From a virus, in IMG/VR virus record IMGVR_UViG_3300036846_000162, positions 1 to 54,904 of that record: a stretch of 54,904 nt of DNA. The stretch is one strand, 5' to 3'. How positions within the stretch are numbered: position 1 is the first letter of the stretch; every line of letters starts with the position of its first letter. Under the pieces are notes generated by a model. That model was not told the origin of the DNA. It searched no databases and saw only the letters and a list, made by a program, of their open reading frames with translations. The position numbers were made by a program, and so were the translations under genes. Below, in pieces: positions 44,497 through 51,770 of this stretch.

Positions 44497-45186
44497 TTAA
44501 ATAGTCTGTCCCATGAGCACACCTGCTCCTTCCATTTCCGCCTTGATCTTTGGTGTCTGATAGACATCACTCTTACCATAACGAAAATCTTCATCATTAC
44601 GGGCTACTCTGCTGAATCCGGTTCTTTTATACTGAGCATTCTTTTCTTTGTCCAGTATCAATTTACCTGCATTGCCGTTTGTATCACCGATACCATAACG
44701 TACTGCTTGTTTGTCAGCCAGTTCATCATATGTCTTAAGACCCCTGTTAATAGCATCCCACTGATTGTCATCAAATGTAGGGCTGTTACTGAGGATCTTA
44801 AAGATGATGCCAGTATTCTTGAATTTCTCGAATGCTGCCATTACCTCTGCATCTGGTGCACTTACCGGTACCAATATCCATGCAACTCTGGTCTCAACAC
44901 TTTCATACTTCCTCGGCTCTGCTGCTTTACCAAAATCTTCCAGCTCAAATATGCTGTCATTAAGGTTGCTTGTAATTCTAACACCTGAATATACAGCTAA
45001 AGTAGTTAACTTCTGCTTTACTTCCAAGGTCTTAGTTCCTGGTTTCTGATACTGATTGACGTAAATCCTGCTGAATATCAGTGGTGAACGTGTTACGGTA
45101 ACTTCTCTTGTTACCTGTGATTTTGCCTCTGTCTGAGTTTCCTGCTCGTCCAACAGAGTGTCTTGCGCTAATTTGGTAGTGTCCAT
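44497..45186 (-). CDS. Hypothetical acidic protein, 229 aa, own terminator
   Basis: It begins MDTTKLAQDTLLDEQETQT, then contains mixed strands (SPLIFSRIYVNQYQKPG, RVAWILVPVSAPD). Base usage is richer in GC than its neighbours, like the candidate SSB gene, and it ends with a strong terminator, so it may be made in large amounts. No fold recognised. Confidence 0.65.
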   Translation of the reverse strand: MDTTKLAQDTLLDEQETQTEAKSQVTREVTVTRSPLIFSRIYVNQYQKPGTKTLEVKQKLTTLAVYSGVRITSNLNDSIFELEDFGKAAEPRKYESVETRVAWILVPVSAPDAEVMAAFEKFKNTGIIFKILSNSPTFDDNQWDAINRGLKTYDELADKQAVRYGIGDTNGNAGKLILDKEKNAQYKRTGFSRVARNDEDFRYGKSDVYQTPKIKAEMEGAGVLMGQTI

Positions 45187-45226
45187 TTTAGTTTTCTCCT
45201 TTGTTTATTGCTTTAATTAATATATA

Positions 45227-45538
45227 CTAGATGGGCTTTCTTTTATGCCCTATCCTAGTCTCTTCAATAGCCTTCTTTCTGGCTCGTAAAATAGCTTCTC
45301 TCTTGTGCTTTTTCTTTTGTGCTATTAACAGATGTTTAAATCTTCCTTTAGATGTATAGACTGCTAATCCTCTATCCACCTGTACCTGAGCTAACCCTTT
45401 TGGGACTCTTACGGCTAATCCTGCTTGTTGTAGAATAGCTCCGTTCTCATCCCTTACTTCCTTTGTGATGATGCTTACTAGCTTGTATCTATTCATAATT
45501 TTAGTGATTAAGCTGTCTCCCCAACGTAGCCTCTTCAT
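45227..45538 (-). CDS. Basic hypothetical protein, 103 aa
   Basis: Lys/Arg-rich throughout with a basic tail (KKKHKREAILRARKKAIEE), suggesting nucleic-acid binding. It starts 1 base after the stop of the 52-aa upstream gene. Function unknown. Confidence 0.65.
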   Translation of the reverse strand: MKRLRWGDSLITKIMNRYKLVSIITKEVRDENGAILQQAGLAVRVPKGLAQVQVDRGLAVYTSKGRFKHLLIAQKKKHKREAILRARKKAIEETRIGHKRKPI

Positions 45539-45539
45539 G

Positions 45540-45698
45540 TTACACCTCCTCGCTCATTATCATCCCACTCAACTTTGACTGCATGTATCTTTCGTGCTTA
45601 TCTCTAAGCATCTTAATGTAGTCTGTTATCCACCTATTCTTCCTGATGATATTCAACATGTATAGATTATACATGATTGATGCTATTAGATTTTTCAT
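45540..45698 (-). CDS. Basic microprotein, 52 aa, first gene after G7 element C
   Basis: A short frame with ATG at 45698 and stop TAA at 45540, adjacent to the next ATG. The product (MKNLIASIMYNLYMLNIIRK...) is basic and helical. It is preceded by the core of G7 element C 28 bp upstream, so it would be the leader gene of the 40-45.7 kb unit. No family recognised. Confidence 0.5.
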   Translation of the reverse strand: MKNLIASIMYNLYMLNIIRKNRWITDYIKMLRDKHERYMQSKLSGMIMSEEV

Positions 45699-45720
45699 AT
45701 TGATGTATTTTAGATTTGCT

Positions 45721-45750
45721 CCTTAATAAGGGGGGGTTGATAGGATATGC
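45721..45750 (-). promoter_or_regulatory. G7 element C (candidate phage RNAP promoter)
   Basis: + strand core TAAGGGGGGGTTGATAGG at 45727-45744. The hairpin AATACCTGTA/TACAGGTATT (45773-45798) lies just upstream on the minus strand and probably ends the previous unit. Confidence 0.65.
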
Positions 45751-45772
45751 CTCACTGACCCTCGTAAAACAG

Positions 45773-45798
45773 AATACCTGTATAGACATACAGGTATT
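45773..45798 (-). terminator. Perfect hairpin before G7 element C
   Basis: The + strand arms AATACCTGTA and TACAGGTATT pair exactly across a 6-base loop, lying between the stop of the 98-aa gene and element C. There is no T-run on either side, so it may be a processing or stability hairpin rather than a strict terminator. Confidence 0.5.
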
Positions 45799-45832
45799 TG
45801 GAATTGACTATTTCAATATAAACAGAAAGACA

Positions 45833-46129
45833 TCATTGCTTGTTGTTGTCCATGATAAGTTCTCTAGCCATTACCCATGGGAAGAATGCTCTAGTACAAT
45901 GCTCCACTGTATCACAACATGCCTCATGTTCGTAATGTCTTACTCCTTCACTGTCCTCTGGTACCCTGATATTCTTATTGGCTATCTTAATGATGTATGT
46001 TCTAATACTATTTAACAAAGCTCTCTCTGCTACTAGTTTAGTATACATTTCACCTGTAGTTATGATCTCTATTTCTGAGACCACTCTATGCTCTGCTCCT
46101 ACTGTCTTTTCTATTAGTATATAAGGCAT
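45833..46129 (-). CDS. Hypothetical protein, 98 aa
   Basis: Begins MPYILIEKTVGAEHRVV and contains a Cys-rich region (YEHEACCDTVEHCTRA). The opening resembles the MSFIVIEKHGG start of the 37.5-kb gene. A possible zinc site (HEACC...HC). Function unknown. Confidence 0.6.
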   Translation of the reverse strand: MPYILIEKTVGAEHRVVSEIEIITTGEMYTKLVAERALLNSIRTYIIKIANKNIRVPEDSEGVRHYEHEACCDTVEHCTRAFFPWVMARELIMDNNKQ

Positions 46130-46163
46130 GGTATTATTGTAAAGGTAAATAAATTTTTAAATA

Positions 46164-46204
46164 AAAACATGAAAGTGAGGATATTTCTATCCTCTCTCTT
46201 TCAC
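46164..46204 (-). terminator. Intrinsic terminator, end of unit D
   Basis: On the minus strand GTGAAAGAGAGAGGATA pairs imperfectly with TATCCTCACTTTCAT and is followed by TTTTTA. It ends the unit that begins at G7 element D. Confidence 0.65.
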
Positions 46205-46292
46205 TTGCCTTCCATCTATGTTCGTTGTGCCATGTAAGACGAGGCTACTTAACATAATGTAAATTATTCTTTCTTTCCTCGCCTTGAAATCC

Positions 46293-46351
46293 CAAAGTAG
46301 GGGATAGCCATAGTAACCCTCAATAGGTGTAGGCTATCCCTCTTTACTTTG
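46293..46351. ncRNA. Stable long hairpin, 3' to the 92-aa gene
   Basis: CAAAGTA (46293-46299) pairs with TACTTTG (46345-46351), and GGGATAGCC (46301-46309) with GGCTATCCC (46332-46340), leaving a 22-base loop. It lies after the 46380-46658 gene and before the terminator at 46.16-46.20 kb, so it is probably a transcribed 3' structure or small RNA. Confidence 0.5.
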
Positions 46352-46379
46352 AGTAGGTGTATGACAACACTAAGTTTAG

Positions 46380-46658
46380 TTAGAACGGTAGTTCATCACC
46401 AGTCCAGGTTGTAGTACCTGGAGTTTTAATAGGAGTCTCATCAGAATGATGTACAGGAGTCTCTACAAAGTCCTCTGGCATTTCAGTAAAGCCTACTTGT
46501 GGTAGGAATGGCTCTGTGTAGTCTATCCATTCAAGCATAGCTTTAGCACAGGCTTCCAGGTACAGTTGTTTGACTTCATCTTTAGTCCTATAGCTAGTAC
46601 CAGTTTCTAATGCTGCGAAGAAATGCTCTTTAATCTTGTTAAATAATGATTGGTTCAT
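46380..46658 (-). CDS. Small protein with SSB-like C-terminal tip, 92 aa
   Basis: A helical N-terminus (MNQSLFNKIKEHFFAAL) and a Thr/Pro-rich linker lead to the tail TWTGDELPF. Bacterial SSB proteins end in DDDIPF or DDLPF, the tip that recruits replication and repair proteins. There is no OB fold here, so the protein may mimic or compete with the host SSB tail. The tail similarity is seen; the role is inferred. Confidence 0.65.
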   Translation of the reverse strand: MNQSLFNKIKEHFFAALETGTSYRTKDEVKQLYLEACAKAMLEWIDYTEPFLPQVGFTEMPEDFVETPVHHSDETPIKTPGTTTWTGDELPF

Positions 46659-46797
46659 AGTATATTGTTTTAGTATGGTTTATAAAGTGGGCATGAACTC
46701 AAGATAAAGAGATACGTTCCACTTCAAAGCGTACCTATATTTCTTTTGATTTTCTAACGAGAGGCTTTAAGCCTATTACCATGCATGATATGTTGCA
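46659..46797 (-). promoter_or_regulatory. Leader of the DELPF gene
   Basis: Between element D and the gene start is a 15-codon frame (MVQHIMHGNRLKASR, ATG at 46800) whose start abuts the element, and an AGGCTTAAAGCCT palindrome. A leader peptide is possible but unproven. Confidence 0.3.
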
Positions 46798-46827
46798 CCA
46801 TGATTAGGGGGGGTTGATAGGAACCGC
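46798..46827 (-). promoter_or_regulatory. G7 element D (candidate phage RNAP promoter)
   Basis: + strand core TTAGGGGGGGTTGATAGG at 46804-46821. It faces the 92-aa DELPF gene, with an unusually long ~145-bp leader. Confidence 0.65.
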
Positions 46828-46839
46828 TAGTGATGGCTT

Positions 46840-47808
46840 TACGGTTTATTTAAACCGAGGGTTGTTTGTAGTAGATGTACATTGAAGGCTAAAATATACA
46901 TACAACATAAAGTTAGAACGTTTAAAAATATTTTTTGTTAAAGATTTGGAAAAAGCTATTTCCTGAACTATCTTGCAATAGAAGTTCTTTGAAATAGACT
47001 AAACGTAGATATGGAGGTTCTAATATCCCTTTACATGAATATGTAGAGATGAACATATTAAAACCATAAAGATCAGTAATTACCAGTATATACTAGTAAA
47101 GACAGATGAACTCAAAAGAAATATATATCCGCTTTGATAGAACTAAACTATATCTCTTAGCTATTTTAGACATAAAGCACGACTCCTGCGCCCATCTTTA
47201 GCCCGAAAGGGGGTTTCTATGGATTGCGAGAGGAGAGAAAGCTGAATAAGTTTGCAACTGCTACCTAATACGGTAAGCTAAAGCAGTACTAATAACCTTC
47301 ATCGGTTGAGAGCCACTACCTAAGACTAGGACCTGGACTTATAGTCATACTTAGAGATGGTAGGTGAAGAAGCTGGCAGACAAATAGGCTGGAAAGCTTC
47401 ATTATAATAACCACCTTATCTGAAGGTAATAAGATAGGGTTAGGGTAGGGGAAACAAGGACACTGGATGAGAGGCTGCAAGGCAGCTTCTTAAGAAACCT
47501 TGATTTCCTTGTATCTCTTGTATAATCTCAATATGTATGCGGGTTCAGCGGGTTCTTTGCCTCAAATCCTCGCAAATAGCTTCTAATTGAAATACAGATA
47601 GTCAAATTCAGTGTTTTACGGCTTACCCTTCTCATTTTGGGTAATAGGTGAACTAAATAGGAGTAATAAGTTTTCTAACTGACCACTCTTTTAGCAATTA
47701 CAAGGACTATATCCATAGTCCTTTCTTATAAACTCATTTGTGGTATTCCTTTGTTCTCCTTCTTTTATTTGTCTTTTTTTGCTAGTAGTAGGGTACTAAA
47801 ACAGTACC
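46840..47808. ncRNA. Large structured non-coding region (ornate RNA candidate)
   Basis: Nearly 1 kb without a convincing gene. Many base-paired elements can be read: CTCCT/AGGAG (47183/47231) closing CCAT/ATGG and a GNRA hairpin CCCGAAAGGG (47202-47211); ACTGCT/AGCAGT (47257/47282); GAAGCT/AGCTTC (47369/47395); ACAAGGA/TCCTTGT (47454/47506) enclosing GAGGCTGC/GCAGCTTC; AAGGACTAT/ATAGTCCTT (47702/47715). A hairpin at 47789-47811 with a + strand T-run may end a + strand RNA. I could not find the group I or II intron cores, RNase P or tmRNA consensus. Strand and boundaries are unknown. Confidence 0.6.
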
Positions 47809-47816
47809 CTATTTTA
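47789..47816 (+). terminator. Hairpin overlapping the HNH gene stop
   Basis: TAGGGTACT and AGTACCCTA pair exactly; only on the + strand is the stem followed by TTTTATT. It could end a + strand RNA made from the structured region, or simply protect the HNH mRNA end. Confidence 0.45.
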
Positions 47817-48300
47817 TTGCATTTAATTGTGCATCACTTCCATGCAGTTCTAATGCTTTATTATTGTATGCTATTGCAGCTTCTACTTCTGAATTAAACA
47901 TACCTAGATAATGATACTTTTTATTAAAGTGTATTTGAGCTATCCATTTATTACCTGACTTATACACTCCTCTATAAATAGAGCTAGTTCCATCTCTTTT
48001 AGCTCTATTTATTTTATTCTGTGATGAAGTAGCTATTCTAAGATTACTCTTTTGATTGTTTAAGCCGTCTCTATCTATATGATCTACTTCTTCTGTAGAG
48101 TCAATAACTCTCATGATCTGTCTATGCATTCTAATCCTTGAAGGATAACCTATTTTTACTTCCTCTTCTGTAGCTACTCTTATTGCATATACATTATCAT
48201 TGAATCTTGTTAAGTACCATATGGACTGCTCTAGTTCTATATAATCCTCATCGTCTACTATCACTATTCCTCTTCTATTAGCTAATTCTATCTCTTTCAT
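47809..48300 (-). CDS. HNH homing endonuclease with AP2 domain, paralogue
   Basis: 163 aa: MHRQI, VDHIDRDGLNNQKSNL, RIAT and the AP2 domain (YRGVYKSGNKW...YLGMFNSEVEAAIAY) line up with the enzyme at 26.4 kb, so they share ancestry. It lies beside the large structured region, which could be its insertion target or an associated element. The TAG stop sits inside a hairpin. Confidence 0.85.
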   Translation of the reverse strand: MKEIELANRRGIVIVDDEDYIELEQSIWYLTRFNDNVYAIRVATEEEVKIGYPSRIRMHRQIMRVIDSTEEVDHIDRDGLNNQKSNLRIATSSQNKINRAKRDGTSSIYRGVYKSGNKWIAQIHFNKKYHYLGMFNSEVEAAIAYNNKALELHGSDAQLNAIK

Positions 48301-48316
48301 AATTTTTACTTTAGTA

Positions 48317-48346
48317 AGAAAGGCACCCTTTAACAGGTGCCTTTTT
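48317..48346 (-). terminator. Terminator-like hairpin
   Basis: AAAGGCACC and GGTGCCTTT pair perfectly and are flanked by T-runs on both strands, so it can stop transcription in both directions. It ends the 48.4-49.5 kb unit E. Confidence 0.7.
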
Positions 48347-48370
48347 GCTATGGATATATGACTGACAGAA

Positions 48371-48541
48371 CTACTTGTTCTTGCTGAAGGCTGCTAATAC
48401 TAATCCTCCTACTATCAATGCTAATCCTCCTACTACTATGAAAGCTATTGTCTTAGCCGCTTTCTCTGCTACTTCTGTGTTCCCTACTACTAATGATACT
48501 ATTACTACTACCACTAATACGAACATTGTCAATCTAATCAT
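48371..48541 (-). CDS. Two-helix membrane microprotein, 56 aa
   Basis: Short frame with ATG at 48541 and TAG at 48371. MIRLTMFVLVVVVIVSLVVG is one hydrophobic helix and AFIVVGGLALIVGGLVLAAF a second one, joined by a short acidic/basic loop. Holin-like topology, but it is far from the endolysin. A terminator follows it. Confidence 0.55.
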   Translation of the reverse strand: MIRLTMFVLVVVVIVSLVVGNTEVAEKAAKTIAFIVVGGLALIVGGLVLAAFSKNK

Positions 48542-48557
48542 TACTGCTTATTTTTGG

Positions 48558-49241
48558 TTATAAATGAACTTGTGTCTTGAACTCCGGTCTTATTCGCATA
48601 TCAGGTGTAACCCAGTCTCTTAAACCTATCCTACCATCCACCTTTACTAATACACCACTCTTTTTTCCTTCCTCTGATGATTTACAGTTGGATGCCCAAC
48701 AGTTATTAATGATTCCCCATCTGATATAACCTGGTCGCCACTCTCTTCCTAACTCTTTAAACTTAGCCTCAACATCATAGGTATCTAGTACCTTTTCAAA
48801 TAGGTCTTCTGGCTTAATGAATTTCTTCTCGATATCCAATATCTCTGCTGCATGTTCTGTCCACTGTACTCTACCCTCAGCTTTAGGATTACCTCCATGA
48901 GTTAATTTCTTCTTCTCTCTCGGCTTCATATCATTATGTGACTCCGCTCTTAATATTCTCATACCCTTTTCCATAGGTATGCCATGCTTCACTTTGCTAT
49001 ACACTTCTAACATTAACTTATCTGCTGCTACTCTATCTACTAGCATATCGTGGTCTTTCTTAAGAGTTAAATATGCCTCATAATAGTCCTTTAATGTAGG
49101 AGCTAATTCTGAGATCTTTTTCATGTTATCGTTAATCCTTGTTTGAGCCTCTTCAATCAGATAGGCTGATTGAGAGTCTGTAAGAGTCTTTATTTTTGAC
49201 TCTTGTGGGGGTAATAATAACCCATTTGTTTTCTGTTGCAT
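48558..49241 (-). CDS. Coiled-coil protein with C-terminal winged-helix-like region, 227 aa
   Basis: An N-terminal coiled coil (LIEEAQTRINDNMKKISEL...) is followed by a basic linker (MKPREKKKLTHGG) and a C-terminal region with WTEHAAEILD, a possible winged helix. May bind nucleic acid. The fold is guessed from pattern only. Confidence 0.55.
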   Translation of the reverse strand: MQQKTNGLLLPPQESKIKTLTDSQSAYLIEEAQTRINDNMKKISELAPTLKDYYEAYLTLKKDHDMLVDRVAADKLMLEVYSKVKHGIPMEKGMRILRAESHNDMKPREKKKLTHGGNPKAEGRVQWTEHAAEILDIEKKFIKPEDLFEKVLDTYDVEAKFKELGREWRPGYIRWGIINNCWASNCKSSEEGKKSGVLVKVDGRIGLRDWVTPDMRIRPEFKTQVHL

Positions 49242-49258
49242 ATAGTCCTTATTTTAAT

Positions 49259-49480
49259 TTACTTTGTAGGCTTACTATATATGAAGTATTTATCTGTGTG
49301 ATACAAATATACAGTATCATTCTGTCTTATTGCTATCATTTTGATAAATGAATCAGTAGGTGCTCTATCCAAATCTGCAGGATAGTCAATAAATATAGTA
49401 CGCTGCTTATTCCTAAAGCCTGCTGCTACTATTGTTACTGCTATTAGTCCTAATGCTATTACTAATGTTGTCTTTCTCAT
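49259..49480 (-). CDS. Exported small protein, 73 aa, first gene after G7 element E
   Basis: MRKTTLVIALGLIAVTIVAAG is a typical signal peptide or anchor. The mature part is short with Tyr and Lys. It starts 40 bp after the core of G7 element E, with no gene between. Likely an early envelope protein. Confidence 0.6.
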   Translation of the reverse strand: MRKTTLVIALGLIAVTIVAAGFRNKQRTIFIDYPADLDRAPTDSFIKMIAIRQNDTVYLYHTDKYFIYSKPTK

Positions 49481-49514
49481 TTTCTTTGTTTGTTGGTTTG
49501 TATGTTATTGTGTT

Positions 49515-49544
49515 CCTTGATTAGGGGGGGTTGACAGGATATGC
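49515..49544 (-). promoter_or_regulatory. G7 element E (candidate phage RNAP promoter)
   Basis: + strand core TTAGGGGGGGTTGACAGG at 49521-49538. A GAGGGG/CCCCTC hairpin upstream on the minus strand (49563-49584) likely ends the previous unit. Confidence 0.65.
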
Positions 49545-49562
49545 TCTCAGGGTGGCAAATAT

Positions 49563-49584
49563 TGAGGGGCAGAGAACTACCCCT
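49563..49584 (-). terminator. GC-rich hairpin before G7 element E
   Basis: GAGGGG and CCCCTC pair around a 10-base loop. It separates the SLOG gene from element E. Confidence 0.4.
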
Positions 49585-49643
49585 CGTAATTGTGTCTAAG
49601 AATGGAATTTCCATCTTAACAGAATATGCCAACAAAAAAGAAC

Positions 49644-50198
49644 TTATGCTGCTATTTCTAATGGATTTATCCTTACTATCTCTTTGCCTATACTCTCTGC
49701 ATACCTTATACAGTTGGCTGTACCTCCGCCTGTACCATCCCATACTGCTATAAGCCTATCACAGTTATTGACCATCCACTCATTACGCTTTTGCATTTTA
49801 TGACCACTGAACTCTGTTCTAGGCTCTGATAAGAACTTACCTACATTGATATCCTCAAATACCTTGCCAGTATCTGTGCATACTATCTTACTTGCTAACT
49901 TTAACAAGCTGTAGTACTCATCTATACTGCTTTGTACCCATCTATTCTCCTGTCCTCTAAAAGGTACTGCTGCTATAAATGGTATGTGTAACTCTACAGC
50001 TATTCTTGCAAATAGTGTATCTATACCTAAAGCCATGCCGGTAATAAGACGTAGTTCTTCATTCTTTTCCATACATTCTACTGCATATATTTCCACTATG
50101 CTCTTTATCTCTTCCTTAATAGCTATTATTAATGGGCTAATTAGGTTATAGTCATTACCTAACTTATTAGGACGGTGTCCTGTGATTGCGATCTTCAT
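49644..50198 (-). CDS. SLOG/YpsA-like Rossmann protein, 184 aa
   Basis: Signatures of the SLOG (LOG/DprA-like) family: ITGHRPNKLG (5-14), RLITGMALGIDTLFARIA (52-69), AVPFRGQ, and CDRLIAVWDGTGGGTANC with the C-terminal GGG.T loop that binds nucleotide. Such proteins often sense or make nucleotide messengers or act in defence and recombination. An anti-defence or signalling role is possible; substrate unknown. Confidence 0.78.
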   Translation of the reverse strand: MKIAITGHRPNKLGNDYNLISPLIIAIKEEIKSIVEIYAVECMEKNEELRLITGMALGIDTLFARIAVELHIPFIAAVPFRGQENRWVQSSIDEYYSLLKLASKIVCTDTGKVFEDINVGKFLSEPRTEFSGHKMQKRNEWMVNNCDRLIAVWDGTGGGTANCIRYAESIGKEIVRINPLEIAA

Positions 50199-50862
50199 AT
50201 ATCTGTTTATATTGGTTACAAAATAAATTTCAATGTATATAAGCGCATCTCCACTGCTTTGCTGTAAGGGTGTCTTACATCAGTCAGAGTATATACATCG
50301 GGAAATACTCGCCACTACCCTTAGCAGGAGGCGACAGTATCTATCCCATTAACATAGGGTGCTAACTGCCTGTTTATATAGTAACCCTAACCATATTTAT
50401 CAGGACTTGTTTGTGCTCTTTATTCCTTAGCATTAGTTGTAGCCACCTATTCAGTATGTTGACCTGACTAGTTAAGACTTCTTTGCAACAGCTACAACTT
50501 TATGCTTTGGAAACTATCTACCATGCCAGTACATGTTACAGAGGTTCTTTTAATCACTCTCAGAGTGCCCTCATATAGACAATAGTAAAAGGATGGGGTG
50601 CATTGCTCATAACCTAACCCCGTTATGTACTACCCCACCCTAATAAGTATAACCAGTAGATTGTTATATCATGTTTTCTTCCATACTCATGAGGTACAGA
50701 TTGTTTCTTGTTTTCTTCCACTGGTTAATGCGGTTAGTAACTGGTCTTGTGGTTAGCTAATGATGTTGCTATAGCCAAACGTGTGCATACGATAGTTCTC
50801 TCCTCAACATCTGGGTTTTCCTACCATGCGTTCATCTCCAGAGTTTCCAGTTACTAATAAGT
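50199..50862. ncRNA. Second large structured non-coding region (ornate RNA candidate)
   Basis: About 660 bp without a gene. Long-range pairings on the + strand: TTAGTAACTGG (50734) with CCAGTTACTAA (50847), 11 perfect bp; inside it GATGTTG (50762) with CAACATC (50805). AGTTGTAGC (50435) with GCTACAACT (50491), enclosing TGTTG/CAACA (50457/50486). GGATGGGGT (50591) with ACCCCACCC (50632), enclosing CATAAC/GTTATG. CACTCT/AGAGTG (50555/50562) inside CTTTTA/TAAAAG. Such density of nested stems is not expected by chance. It lies between two minus-strand genes of unit F. Class unknown. Confidence 0.65.
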
Positions 50863-51189
50863 TTAAGATACTCCTTCATCTTCTTCTGGTATACCTGGAA
50901 ATGGTGGTACGAGTGGGTCAATTCCTCCACCATACACATCATTGTACAGGCTTTGTATATCAGTGGTTAGCTGATTAGCTCTGTCTGTCATCTCTTTAGC
51001 ATAGTCATGACTGGCATCCTGAAACTTAAGGGCTGCTGCTTTTACTTCAGGATATACTTCAGCATAATCATTTGCTGCATCTACTACAGCACCTTTATAG
51101 GTATCTGTGTAAGTACCTGCATCTGTCCTGAATCCATCCATCAGATCTTTTAGTCCATCTGTGAACTTCTGTGCTTGGTCTAGTGACAT
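50863..51189 (-). CDS. Hypothetical helical protein, 108 aa
   Basis: An Ala/Asp/Tyr-rich helical protein (SLDQAQKFTDGLKDLMDGF...) with repeated DYAEVYPEV and DYAKEMTDR phrases, and a Pro-rich acidic tail (PLVPPFPGIPEEDEG). May be a surface or assembly protein. Function unknown. Confidence 0.6.
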   Translation of the reverse strand: MSLDQAQKFTDGLKDLMDGFRTDAGTYTDTYKGAVVDAANDYAEVYPEVKAAALKFQDASHDYAKEMTDRANQLTTDIQSLYNDVYGGGIDPLVPPFPGIPEEDEGVS

Positions 51190-51224
51190 ATAGTTAATTT
51201 TAAATTGTGAGCTACAAAGATAAG

Positions 51225-51515
51225 CTATCTTTGGCTTGCAACAAATTTATTTATAGTATCATTGTCAATGAGTATCCAATCTCCGTTTCTTATACCCCAG
51301 GTTATCTTCTCACCTGCTCTGGCTCTTTGTGCAAATCTGCTTGTCTTGGTCTTATTCTGCTCCATAAACTTGATTACTTCATCTCCATCCTTATAGAATG
51401 TAGACCTACAGCCATTAGCTCCTGTTGTTATGTTGAGCTGCTGCTTATTGACTGTGAGTGAAGTTACTGATGCATCATGTAATGCATTGTGGATTGTGAT
51501 ATATTCCTGTTTCAT
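51225..51515 (-). CDS. Hypothetical protein, 96 aa
   Basis: A mixed alpha/beta protein (MKQEYITIHNALHDASVT...), containing AGEKITWGIRNGDWILIDND, a strand-turn pattern. No family recognised. It overlaps the upstream 79-aa gene by 4 bp. Confidence 0.6.
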   Translation of the reverse strand: MKQEYITIHNALHDASVTSLTVNKQQLNITTGANGCRSTFYKDGDEVIKFMEQNKTKTSRFAQRARAGEKITWGIRNGDWILIDNDTINKFVASQR

Positions 51516-51751
51516 ATTGTTGTTTTTAGTTTTATTACTCTGAATCCATATAAGTATCTACTATTAGGCTGTTTAATCAGTGCATCTATATAGCTACTTC
51601 TTCCTTTTTTATCTGTATAATCTAAGCCTATTTTTGCTACTTCTATATCTCCTCTCATTATGCCTAGCTTCCTCTTAACTCTAGCCCTTTTAACTGTTAT
51701 AGTATCACCTACTTTCATTGGTCTGGTAGTACTAGGTTTATAGTGAAACAT
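51512..51751 (-). CDS. Basic beta-rich small protein, 79 aa, first gene after G7 element F
   Basis: MKVGDTITVKRARVKRK near residue 12 resembles the GD-x-V strand of SH3-like barrels. Basic and small, perhaps RNA binding. Element F lies 25 bp upstream, so this gene heads the unit that includes the SLOG gene. Confidence 0.6.
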   Translation of the reverse strand: MFHYKPSTTRPMKVGDTITVKRARVKRKLGIMRGDIEVAKIGLDYTDKKGRSSYIDALIKQPNSRYLYGFRVIKLKTTI

Positions 51752-51770
51752 ATAAATACTTTTAATTGTT

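Noticed and set aside
46840-47808. Group I or group II intron, RNase P RNA or tmRNA
   Set aside because: I looked for the P7/P3 cores, a domain V hairpin, the GAGGAAAGUCC block and the tmRNA ends and found no convincing match; a split gene around it is also not visible.
49477-49743. 88-codon minus-strand frame overlapping element E
   Set aside because: It overlaps the G7 element and the SLOG gene in another frame and has a Ser/Lys-rich composition without domain character.
46000-51000. tRNA genes
   Set aside because: No T-loop of the GGTTCRANTCC type or cloverleaf pairing was found in the non-coding stretches.
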